DNA of 64,000 bases. Source: Rhodothermales bacterium (lineage in GTDB: Bacteria > Bacteroidota > Rhodothermia > Rhodothermales > JAHQVL01). The stretch spans positions 124,001 through 188,000 of the forward strand of contig JAWKNW010000007.1 of assembly GCA_041391505.1 (NCBI GenBank). The letters run 5' to 3'. The notes under the pieces were generated by a model. That model worked only from the letters and a program-made list of their open reading frames with translations, was not told where the DNA came from and did no database searches. Shown here in pieces: positions 18,009-26,101 of the stretch. The first letter of the stretch is position 1; each line of letters starts with the position of its first letter. The translations under genes and the position numbers were made by a program.

Positions 18009-18668
18009 ATGCGTACGCTCAAGAAGCTTTTCGAAAACAATCGTTCCTGGGCCCGTGAGGTCCATTTCAACGATCCGTACTTCTTCGACAAGCTGGCCAC
18101 CCAGCAATCGCCGGAATACCTCTGGATCGGATGCGCGGACAGCCGCGTGCCGGCCAACCAGATCGTCCACCTCCTACCCGGCGAGCTGTTCGTCCATCGC
18201 AACATCGCCAACATGGTGATCCACACGGATCTCAACTGCCTCTCGGTCATGCAGTATGCGGTGGACGTGCTGGGGGTGAAACACATCATCGTGTGCGGCC
18301 ACTACGGCTGCGGCGGTGTGCGCGCCGCGCTGGACAACCGCCGGCTTGGCCTGATCGACAACTGGCTGCGGCACATCCAGGATGTGATGTACAAACACGA
18401 GGAGCAGCTCAACGAGATGGAGGACTACACGGCGCGGTTCGACCGATTGTGCGAACTCAATGTCATCGAGCAGATGCTGAACGTCTGCCAGACGACCGTC
18501 GTCCAGGAAGCGTGGGAGCGAAAGCAGGACCTCTCGATTCACGGGTGGATCTATCGCCTCACGGACGGGCTGCTGCGCGACCTGTCGGTCTGCGCCACCA
18601 ACCAGGCCGAGGTGATCGAGGTCTACCGGGGTGCGCTCGCCAAAAGCCCGGCGGTCCCCCAGCCCTGA
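18009..18668 (+). CDS. can: Beta-carbonic anhydrase, cytoplasmic
   Basis: 219 residues, the usual length for the Can/CynT clade. Zinc ligands are Cys42, His98 and Cys101 with the Asp44-Arg46 dyad (CADSR ... GHYGCGG). The opening FENNRSWAREV and the PEYLWIGCADSRVPANQIVHL block are characteristic of the gammaproteobacterial-type cytoplasmic enzyme. No signal peptide is seen. It supplies bicarbonate for carboxylations. The gene follows the porin by 111 bases and precedes the Na/Pi symporter by 61 bases on the same strand. Confidence 0.95.
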   Translation: MRTLKKLFENNRSWAREVHFNDPYFFDKLATQQSPEYLWIGCADSRVPANQIVHLLPGELFVHRNIANMVIHTDLNCLSVMQYAVDVLGVKHIIVCGHYGCGGVRAALDNRRLGLIDNWLRHIQDVMYKHEEQLNEMEDYTARFDRLCELNVIEQMLNVCQTTVVQEAWERKQDLSIHGWIYRLTDGLLRDLSVCATNQAEVIEVYRGALAKSPAVPQP

Positions 18669-18729
18669 CATCCCCTCCGCTCTCCCTGGAATCCCGCGCA
18701 GCGCCTCCGGCTGATGTGCCTCGCCGTTC

Positions 18730-20439
18730 ATGAACACCCACGCCACGCTCGACCTTTTCCCCCTCATCACCGGGCTCGCCGGCGGGTTGGCGCTGTTTCT
18801 GTTCGGGATGGACCTGATGACCACGGCGCTGAAGGTCATGGCCGGCGGGCGGATGAAGGCGATGCTCGGCCGCTTCACGACAAACCGGTTCAAGGCTGTC
18901 TTCGCCGGCGCCATGGTCACCGCCATCGTGCAGTCGTCGTCGGTCACCACGGTCCTCCTCATCGGCTTCATCTCGGCCGGCCTGATGTCGCTCAGCCAGT
19001 CGATCGGCGTCATCATGGGCGCCAACATCGGCACGACCCTCACGGCCCAGATCATCGCGTTCAAGGTGACGTCCTACGCGCTCATCCTGATCGCCGTCGG
19101 GTTCGGGATGACGTTCGTGAAGCAGGGCGATCGCTGGCAGGGCTACGGGCGCCTCGTGCTGGGCCTCGGGCTGATTTTTTTCGGGATGGATCTGATGAGC
19201 GACGCGACGCAGCCGCTGCGCCAGTTCGAGCCGTTCATCGCGGCGATGCAACGGATGAGCAACCCGTTTCTGGCCCTGGCCGCGAGCGCGCTCTTCACGG
19301 CGCTGATCCAGAGTTCGTCGGCCACGACCGGCGTCGTGATCGTGCTGGCGAGCCAGGGGCTCGTCACGCTGGAGGCCGGCATCGCGCTGGCGTTCGGGGC
19401 CAACGTGGGCACGTGCGCCACCGCCCTGCTGGCCTCCCTGGGCAAACCGCGTGAGGCGCTGCAGGCGGCCTTCGTCCACACCCTTTTCAACGTCGCCGGC
19501 GTGCTGATTTGGATCGGGTTCGTCGATCAACTCGCGTGGATGGTGCGCGCCGTTTCGCCGGCCTCCGACGCGCTCACCGGCATGGCGCGCCTCGCCGCGG
19601 AGACGCCGCGCCAGATCGCCAACGCGCATACGCTGTTTAATGTGGCCAATACGCTGCTGTTTATCGGCTTCACGAAGCCCATCGCCCGGCTCGTGCGGCG
19701 CATCGTGCCGGACCGGCCGGCGCCGGGCGCGCCGGAGGTTCAACCTCGCTACCTCGATCCCGAGCTGCTCTCGACGCCGGCGCTCGCCCTCGATCGGGTC
19801 CGGATGGAGCTGCGCCGCATCGGGGAGCGGGCCTACGACATGGTGTCGCGCGCGCTCTCGACCACCCTGCGCGGCGACCGCGCCGCCCTCCACGAACTGG
19901 CCCGGCGCGACGAAGAAATCGACGCACTCCACGAAGCCATCGTCACCTACCTCGGCCACCTGAGCAAGAAGCGGCTGCTCAGCGCGGAGACGGAGATGCT
20001 GTACGACTACATCGCCGCCGCCAACAACATCGAGAACATCGGCGACCTCGTCGAGACCAGCATCGTCGGCGCCGGCATGGAGCGGATTGAGGCCGGCGTG
20101 ACGGTCAGCGCCGCGACGGAAGAAGCGCTGGCCGCGCTGCACCGACGCGTCTGCGAGACGGTGCAGATGGCGCTCGAAGCGCTCGACGCGACCAACCTCG
20201 ACCTCGCGCGCCAGGTGATCGAGGCCAAGCCGGAAATCAACCGGCTGGCGGATCGAATCGAGCACCATCTCGTAAATCGGCTCACGGCGGACGGATCAGA
20301 CCGCATCGCCCACTACCGCCTGGAGACCGAACTCACCCAGTACCTCAAGCGGGTATACTATTTTGCGAAACGGATCGCCAAAGCGCTGGTCGAGGAAAAC
20401 GTCGCCGGCTCCCGCGAGGAGCCCGTCGACGCGGCATGA
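18730..20439 (+). CDS. Na+/phosphate cotransporter with PhoU-like C-terminus
   Basis: NptA/PNaS-family transporter. The 569 residues contain two inverted repeats, each with the QSSS signature (TAIVQSSSVTTVL and TALIQSSSATTGV) that forms the substrate and sodium site, spread over about eight to ten membrane segments (residues 8-330). Residues 345-560 are two helical PhoU-like bundles (ENIGDLVETSIVGAG), usual for the bacterial YjbB subgroup, which has been linked to phosphate export or import. It follows the carbonic anhydrase closely on the same strand. No Pho box was seen. Confidence 0.92.
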   Translation: MNTHATLDLFPLITGLAGGLALFLFGMDLMTTALKVMAGGRMKAMLGRFTTNRFKAVFAGAMVTAIVQSSSVTTVLLIGFISAGLMSLSQSIGVIMGANIGTTLTAQIIAFKVTSYALILIAVGFGMTFVKQGDRWQGYGRLVLGLGLIFFGMDLMSDATQPLRQFEPFIAAMQRMSNPFLALAASALFTALIQSSSATTGVVIVLASQGLVTLEAGIALAFGANVGTCATALLASLGKPREALQAAFVHTLFNVAGVLIWIGFVDQLAWMVRAVSPASDALTGMARLAAETPRQIANAHTLFNVANTLLFIGFTKPIARLVRRIVPDRPAPGAPEVQPRYLDPELLSTPALALDRVRMELRRIGERAYDMVSRALSTTLRGDRAALHELARRDEEIDALHEAIVTYLGHLSKKRLLSAETEMLYDYIAAANNIENIGDLVETSIVGAGMERIEAGVTVSAATEEALAALHRRVCETVQMALEALDATNLDLARQVIEAKPEINRLADRIEHHLVNRLTADGSDRIAHYRLETELTQYLKRVYYFAKRIAKALVEENVAGSREEPVDAA

Positions 20440-20460
20440 CCCGCGCTGAGCGGCTACCCA

Positions 20461-20583
20461 GGTGCTGTCTGAAAAATCTTTCAGACAGAACCGTACCCTG
20501 AACGTGATTCAGGATCCAACGCTGTATAGCGGTTTTTTTTTTGGATGCTCCGGAACGACCCGGACGATTTTTCAGACACGGCC
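20461..20583. mobile_element. 123-bp MITE-like element
   Basis: The ends 20461-20478 and 20566-20583 are 18-bp inverted repeats with 15 matches and share TGTCTGAAAAATC. Such ends resemble those of IS5-group insertion sequences, by recall rather than search. The left half also folds on itself (CTGTCTGAAA/TTTCAGACAG) and a second palindrome (CCTGAA/TTCAGG) follows. No coding capacity. It fills the gap between the Na/Pi symporter and hupE-like genes and could act as a terminator-like hairpin. Confidence 0.55.
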
Positions 20584-20597
20584 TAGAACGAACCGCC

Positions 20598-21197
20598 ATG
20601 GAATCATCCTTCACCCTCTTTCTCCGGCTGGGTGTCGAACACATCTCGGATCTGAAAGGATACGATCATATGCTGTTCATCACCGCGCTGTGCGCCGTGT
20701 ATCAGTTCGCCCAGTGGAAACACCTCCTGTGGCTGGTCACGGCGTTCACGATCGGGCACTCGATCACCCTCGCGCTCGCCACGCTGGACGTCATCACGAT
20801 CAACAGCGGCCTCGTCGAATTCCTGATCCCGGTGACCATCTTCGTCACCAGCCTGGTCAACATCGTCCTCGAGATCCGGGGGAAACACACCCGCAAGGCC
20901 GAGCAGCAGAGCGAATATGCGAAATACGCCCTCGCGCTTGGTTTCGGGCTCATCCACGGGATGGGCTTCTCCAACTTTCTGCGCGCGATGCTGGGCGGTG
21001 AGGAGAGCATCGTCGCGCCGCTTTTCGCCTTCAACATCGGGCTGGAGATCGGGCAGATCATGATCCTGGCCGTGGTGCTCGTGCTTTCGACGACCATGGT
21101 GCGCGTGGTCGGCCTGGCGCAACGGGACTGGTCGCTGATCCTGTCGGGCGGCACCGCCGGCGCGGCGTTGCTCATGATCGTCAATGCCCTCGGATAA
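20598..21197 (+). CDS. HupE/UreJ family membrane protein
   Basis: 199 residues from the ATG at 20598, with six hydrophobic segments. The family histidine motifs are visible: GVEHISDLKGYDHMLF near the N-terminus, FTIGHSITL, and GLIHGMGFSNFL. HupE/UreJ proteins are associated with nickel or cobalt uptake for hydrogenases and urease. The subgroup found in Bacteroidota usually lacks such neighbours, as here, so metal and role remain unassigned. The start at 20541 is rejected because it would begin inside the MITE-like element. Confidence 0.85.
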   Translation: MESSFTLFLRLGVEHISDLKGYDHMLFITALCAVYQFAQWKHLLWLVTAFTIGHSITLALATLDVITINSGLVEFLIPVTIFVTSLVNIVLEIRGKHTRKAEQQSEYAKYALALGFGLIHGMGFSNFLRAMLGGEESIVAPLFAFNIGLEIGQIMILAVVLVLSTTMVRVVGLAQRDWSLILSGGTAGAALLMIVNALG

Positions 21198-21316
21198 CGT
21201 GCCCCCCCGCCGCGCCGCCAATTGCGGAGCCGCGGCAACGAAATCATCACATCCCCGTACTATCTGCGATGCCTGCGGGCCTCTCTATTTTGTCTCCCAT
21301 ACAGCCTTACAGCGAC

Positions 21317-23449
21317 ATGTATTCTCGCATCACTCTCGCGCGCGTCCTCACCGTCGCGCTGATCGCGTCCTTCTGGATGCCCGCCACGACCGCCGCGCAA
21401 AACTGGCGCAACGTCGATGGAGACGTCCGTAGCCAGAACCACTCCATGTTCCGGACGCTCGATCAATGGCCGGACCCCACCACCTCGCGCACGGCAGCCG
21501 GCTTCCCGGGCCGCGACTACTGGCAGCAGCGCGCCGATTACCGCATCGAGGCGGCGCTCGACACGGTCTCCCAGAGCCTCCGCGGTTCGGAGCGCATCAC
21601 CTACCACAACAACTCGCCGGACGAGCTCGACTTCCTGTGGGTCCAGCTCGACCAGAACGTCCGCTCCATCGAGCACAGCCGCACCTATCAGATCGAGGAC
21701 GCCCTGCCGGACAGCATTCCGCCGCGCTTCCGGCAGTTCTTCAATCCCGATCATTTCGACGGAGGCTACACGATTTCCCGCGTCCAGCTCGTCGACGCCG
21801 GCGGCAAGCTGAAGGATGCGCACCACGTCATCCGCAACACGATCATGCGCGTGGACCTCGACAAGCCGCTGGCCTCCGGAGAAACGGTGCAGTTCGAGAT
21901 CGACTGGTCCTTCCCCATCCCGGACGACGGCCGCGGGGCGAAGGAACGGGTGAAGGACGGCTGGCTCTACGAAATGGCCCAGTGGTTTCCCCGCATGAGC
22001 GTCTATGACGACGTCAACGGCTGGCAGACCGAGCAGTTTTACGGCCAGGGCGAGTTCTACCTGAACTTCGGCAACTACGACGTGAAGCTGACCGTGCCGT
22101 GGAACCACATCGTCGAGGCCACCGGCATGCTTCAGAATCCCGAAGAGGTGCTGACCAAGACGCAGCGCGACCGCCTCGAAAAGGCGTATCAGAGCCAGGA
22201 GCCCGTATTCATCGTGCGGCCGGAGGAGGTCATGACCCCCGAAAGCCGGCCCAAGCAGCGCGGCACGCTGACGTGGCACTTCAAGGCCGAGAACGTGCGC
22301 GACTTCGCCTGGGTGTCGTCGAAGACCTATGTGTGGGACGCCGCCGGCTACACCTACCGGCCCGGCCAGACGCCCATCCACCTGCACTCGCTCTACCCCC
22401 GCGACGCGATGCCGCTGTGGGATAAGGTCTCCACCCGCGCCATCGCCGTCACGATGGAGTCCTACGGCAAGATGTCGCTCGAATACCCCTACCCCAAGGC
22501 GGCCAACATCCACGGCCCGGTCTTCGGGATGGAGTATCCGATGATCGCCTTCTGCGGCGCCCGGCCCCAGCCCGACGGCACGTATTCCGACGCCGTGGAA
22601 CGGGCCCTGATCGGGGTGACCATCCATGAAGTGGGCCACAACTGGTTCCCCATGATCGTCGCCTCCGACGAGCGGAAATGGACCTGGATGGATGAAGGGC
22701 TCAACTCCTTCCTCCAGTACTACGGCGAACAGACGTACGCGACCAACTTCAAGAACACGCCGATCTGGACCCAGACGACGGACGGCACCTTCCCCAGCCG
22801 GCGCGGCCCCGCGAAGAACATCGTCGACTACATGCGCGACGAGCGGCAGGTGCCGATCATGACGGAGTCGGACATCATCCAGAACAACTTCGGCAACAAC
22901 GGCTACTCCAAGCCGGCCGCCGGCCTGTTCATGCTGCGTGAACACATCCTCGGCCCCGAGACCTTCGACGACGCGTTCCGCAAGTACTCCGAGAAATGGG
23001 CGTTCAAACATCCCCAGCCGGCCGATTTCTTCCGGTCGCTCGAGGAGACCGCCGGCGAAAACCTGTCCTGGTTCTGGCGCGGGTGGTTCTACACGACCTA
23101 CGCCAACGACCAGGCCATCGCCAGCGTGAGCGAACAGGCTTCCGACGACTTGCTGGGCAACAGCGACCGCGGCCAGCATTACTACCGCATCGAAGTGAAA
23201 AACGACGGACAGCTGATCATGCCGGTCGAACTCGAAGTCACCTACGACGACGGCACGACCGAGCGGTTCGACATGCCGGCCGACGTCTGGCGCTCGAATG
23301 AGAACAGCTTCAAGAAAGGCTTCTTCTCCAACAAAAAAGTCGCGCGCGTCGTGCTCGACCCCGACGAAGCGTTTGCGGACATCGACCGCGAGGACAACGT
23401 CTGGGAAGCGCCGGAAGTGACGCCGCCTGCCGAACAGTCGAACGACTGA
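21317..23449 (+). CDS. M1-family zinc metallopeptidase, exported
   Basis: Aminopeptidase-N superfamily. From the ATG at 21317 there are 710 residues with a signal peptide ending TTAAQ. The N-terminal beta domain runs to about 350. The catalytic centre is HEVGH (437-441) and, exactly 18 residues later, Glu460 in WMDEGLNSF, completing the HEXXH-18-E zinc site. The usual GAMEN loop is replaced by a variant (GMEYPMIAF). This GXMEYP form is typical of bacterial M1 proteins that may be divergent peptidases. The upstream ATG at 21269 is rejected because it precedes the signal peptide. A DUF6702 gene follows after nine bases, a recurring pair. Confidence 0.92.
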   Translation: MYSRITLARVLTVALIASFWMPATTAAQNWRNVDGDVRSQNHSMFRTLDQWPDPTTSRTAAGFPGRDYWQQRADYRIEAALDTVSQSLRGSERITYHNNSPDELDFLWVQLDQNVRSIEHSRTYQIEDALPDSIPPRFRQFFNPDHFDGGYTISRVQLVDAGGKLKDAHHVIRNTIMRVDLDKPLASGETVQFEIDWSFPIPDDGRGAKERVKDGWLYEMAQWFPRMSVYDDVNGWQTEQFYGQGEFYLNFGNYDVKLTVPWNHIVEATGMLQNPEEVLTKTQRDRLEKAYQSQEPVFIVRPEEVMTPESRPKQRGTLTWHFKAENVRDFAWVSSKTYVWDAAGYTYRPGQTPIHLHSLYPRDAMPLWDKVSTRAIAVTMESYGKMSLEYPYPKAANIHGPVFGMEYPMIAFCGARPQPDGTYSDAVERALIGVTIHEVGHNWFPMIVASDERKWTWMDEGLNSFLQYYGEQTYATNFKNTPIWTQTTDGTFPSRRGPAKNIVDYMRDERQVPIMTESDIIQNNFGNNGYSKPAAGLFMLREHILGPETFDDAFRKYSEKWAFKHPQPADFFRSLEETAGENLSWFWRGWFYTTYANDQAIASVSEQASDDLLGNSDRGQHYYRIEVKNDGQLIMPVELEVTYDDGTTERFDMPADVWRSNENSFKKGFFSNKKVARVVLDPDEAFADIDREDNVWEAPEVTPPAEQSND

Positions 23450-23457
23450 CGACCCTC

Positions 23458-23985
23458 ATGAAGCACCGCTTCATCCCCCTCCTGCTGACCCTGCTCGCCG
23501 GCGGCATCCTGATTGCCGCCGGCCTGCCGGAGTCGCGCCACGAATTCCACGTGTCCTATGCCCGCCTCGCCATCGAAGGCCGGACGGGCATGATGCAGAT
23601 TCGCCTGTTCAAGGACGACCTGGAATCGGGGCTGCGCCAGCGATTCGACCGCCCGGACCTCACCCTCCGCGCGGACCCGGAAATGGATTCGCTCTTCAGC
23701 CTGTACCTGAACGAAAAACTGGTGCTGAGCATGGGCGACGCCGTCGTGAAGGGCGCGCTGGTGTCGAGCGGTGAGGAAATGCAAAACGGCATCCCGGTCT
23801 GGTGGTACACGATCATGTACGAAGCGCCGGCGGACTTCTCGACGATGCACATCCAGCATGACGTCTTGCTGGAGATGTTCGAGGATCAGAAAAACGTCTT
23901 CCGCGTCAAGCATTTTCCAAGCGAACAGGAATGGTCGCTTTACTTTGTCGCGGGCGACTCGGATTATGATCTTTCGCTCGGCTAA
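23458..23985 (+). CDS. DUF6702 family protein
   Basis: 175 residues with an N-terminal hydrophobic leader (FIPLLLTLLAGGILIAAG), so exported or membrane-anchored. The HEFHVSYARLAIEGRTGMMQI opening, seen again as matched beta strands through YTIMYEAPAD, is characteristic of the Bacteroidota DUF6702 family, whose function is unknown. It begins nine bases after the M1 peptidase stop on the same strand, so the two are very likely co-transcribed and may act together in the periplasm. No catalytic motif is visible. Confidence 0.85.
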   Translation: MKHRFIPLLLTLLAGGILIAAGLPESRHEFHVSYARLAIEGRTGMMQIRLFKDDLESGLRQRFDRPDLTLRADPEMDSLFSLYLNEKLVLSMGDAVVKGALVSSGEEMQNGIPVWWYTIMYEAPADFSTMHIQHDVLLEMFEDQKNVFRVKHFPSEQEWSLYFVAGDSDYDLSLG

Positions 23986-24023
23986 ATCTACCGCAGCCCC
24001 ACCGACGTCCGACCGGTTTTCGC

Positions 24024-25859
24024 ATGCCTGCACCACAGGGTCCGCCACCCAGCCTACGCGCCAACGCCCTCGATCCGAAGGCGCTTGAAGCCCAGCTGCT
24101 GACCGAGCGGAAAAAGCTGGTGCTCGTGCAGGAAGTGGGACGCGCCCTGTCTTCCGGCATCGACCTGGAAGCGCTCCTCGAACTCATCATGGAGAACATC
24201 ACGCTCCTGATGGAAGCCGATCGGAGCACGCTCTATATCCTCTCCGACGACCGCACGTCCCTCTGGTCGCGGCTGGCCCAGGGCGATGAGGCGATGAAAA
24301 TCCAGCTGAAGGTGGGCGAAGGCATCGCCGGCTGGGTGGTGGCTACCGGCGAGACGCTCAACATCCCGGATGCGTACAACGACGCGCGGTTTCAGCCGGC
24401 CTTCGACAAAAAGACGGGGTATCGGACGCAGACCATCCTCTGCATGCCGATGCACAACCACGAGGGCGATACGATCGGCGCCGTCCAGGTGCTCAACAAG
24501 CGCGACGGCACGTTCGACGCCGGCGACGAATCCCTCCTCGGCGCGCTGGCCAGCCAGGCCGCCATCGCCATCGAGAACACGAAGCTCAACGAGTCGCTCG
24601 TCAACAAGAACATCGCCCTCTCGCGCGCGCAGCGCGAACTGGAACAGCGAAGCCGCGAAATCAACGTGCTCTATGCGATCGAACGCGAGATGCACGCCGC
24701 GCACGACCTCGACGAACTGCTCGACCGCATCCTGAAGGAAGCCATCGCCGCCGTGGGCGCCGAGGCCGGCTCCGTCGCCCTCCGCTCCCGCACCCAGGGC
24801 GACCTCCGTTTCCACACGACGGCCGGCGAGCATGAGGACCGCGTCATCCGGCAACGCATCCCGATGGGCGTGGGCATCATCGGATGGGTGGCGGCGCGCG
24901 GCGAACCGGCCCTCGTCAACGACCCCGAAAACGACGACCGGGTGGCGCACGCGTTTGCCGATGAAGTCGGCGCCCGCCCCCGCAACCTCCTCTGCGTCCC
25001 GCTCATCCTGGGGGACGAGACGGTCGGGGCCCTGGAGCTGATGGACAAGAAGGAGCCTACGACCCGCGAGGACGGCGCGTGCAAGGGGTTCGACGAGGAC
25101 GACCAGAGGCTGCTGCAGCTCATCGCCGGCCAGGCCTCCCGCTCGATCCAGCTCGCGCGCGCTAAAATGGACCGGGAAAACGAAAACCGGCTCGCCACCA
25201 TCGGGCAGATGATGGCCGGCGTCATGCACGATCTGAAGACGCCCATGACTATCGTGTCGTGGTACGCCGAACTGATGGTCGAACTCGAGGCGTCGGAAAA
25301 ACGGCGCGAATACACCGAGCTGATCAAACGGCAGTTCGACCTCATGAACGGCATGACCCGCGAGGTGCTGGCCTTCGCCCGGGGCGAAAGCCGGCTGCTG
25401 ATCCGCAAGGTTTTCCTCGCCCGGTTTCTGGACGAGGTCACCTCGCACCTGCGCCACGAACTGGCCGGCAAGGGGATCGAGATCACGATCGAGGCGAATT
25501 ACAACGGCATCGCCTATTTCGACGAGCACAAGATCATGCGCGTCATCCACAACCTCGCCCGCAACGCCGCCGAGGCCATGCCGGCCGGCGGTCGCTTCTG
25601 CATCCGCACCAACGCCGACGAAAAGCACATCCATGTGGAGCTCTGCGACAACGGACCCGGCATACCGGAAAGTATCCTGAGCCGGCTGTTCACCCCCTTC
25701 GCCACCGCCGGCAAAAAGGGCGGGACCGGGCTCGGCCTCGCCATCGTCAAAAAGATCGTCGACGACCACGAAGGCGTCATCACCTGCACGTCAACACCCA
25801 GCGAAGGCACCCGCTTCCTCATCCGCCTCCCCCGCCGTGAAGACCCGCAAGCGGGATGA
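24024..25859 (+). CDS. Soluble GAF-GAF sensor histidine kinase
   Basis: 611 residues without membrane segments. Two GAF domains (about 35-180 and 215-375) sense a small ligand or redox cue; the second carries FDEDDQRLLQLIAGQAS, the standard GAF exit helix. A HisKA dimerisation helix has the phospho-acceptor His402 in GVMHDLKTPM. A HATPase_c domain (about 495-605) has NLARNAAEAM (N box), DNGPGIP (G1) and GTGLGLAIVKKIV (G2). No response regulator lies next to it, so its partner is elsewhere. It begins 38 bases after DUF6702, possibly in the same transcript. Confidence 0.93.
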   Translation: MPAPQGPPPSLRANALDPKALEAQLLTERKKLVLVQEVGRALSSGIDLEALLELIMENITLLMEADRSTLYILSDDRTSLWSRLAQGDEAMKIQLKVGEGIAGWVVATGETLNIPDAYNDARFQPAFDKKTGYRTQTILCMPMHNHEGDTIGAVQVLNKRDGTFDAGDESLLGALASQAAIAIENTKLNESLVNKNIALSRAQRELEQRSREINVLYAIEREMHAAHDLDELLDRILKEAIAAVGAEAGSVALRSRTQGDLRFHTTAGEHEDRVIRQRIPMGVGIIGWVAARGEPALVNDPENDDRVAHAFADEVGARPRNLLCVPLILGDETVGALELMDKKEPTTREDGACKGFDEDDQRLLQLIAGQASRSIQLARAKMDRENENRLATIGQMMAGVMHDLKTPMTIVSWYAELMVELEASEKRREYTELIKRQFDLMNGMTREVLAFARGESRLLIRKVFLARFLDEVTSHLRHELAGKGIEITIEANYNGIAYFDEHKIMRVIHNLARNAAEAMPAGGRFCIRTNADEKHIHVELCDNGPGIPESILSRLFTPFATAGKKGGTGLGLAIVKKIVDDHEGVITCTSTPSEGTRFLIRLPRREDPQAG

Positions 25860-26005
25860 TGGGGAATGCCCATCGCAACATCCACAGTGAACAATGAGGA
25901 TGGAAGGGGCGCGTTATCGCCGGGCGGCATCCCGTCCGGTTCACCTACCCGACGCCGGTTGAACGGAAGCGGTCCAGCGCGTGCGAACCTTTCCGTGCTG
26001 GCCCT

Positions 26006-26026
26006 GCATTTTGCATTTTGCATTTT
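26006..26026 (+). repeat. Three tandem copies of heptamer GCATTTT
   Basis: Perfect 7-bp repeat, AT-rich, in the 242-bp gap between the histidine kinase and the reductase. The same 7-bp period occurs at 2536-2633 and 2908-2921. The rest of the gap holds no supported gene. Confidence 0.85.
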
Positions 26027-26101
26027 GCTTTCCTTTACAAAGTCCCCTCTTGCCCGTTAGTTTGCCGGTAGTGTCGTTCCCGCCTTTCGTTATTACCCTT
26101 T

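Noticed and set aside
18559..20268. 569-residue minus-strand ORF
   Set aside because: Antisense to the Na/Pi symporter, whose QSSS repeats are clear; the translation is low-complexity His/Arg/Glu.
21260..23179. 639-residue minus-strand ORF
   Set aside because: Antisense to the M1 peptidase with its intact HEXXH-18-E site.
24054..25769. 571-residue minus-strand ORF
   Set aside because: Antisense to the histidine kinase, whose H, N and G boxes are in frame.
25866..26060. 64-residue ORF between the kinase and reductase
   Set aside because: Contains the GCATTTT repeat, composition differs from neighbouring genes and no motif is seen.
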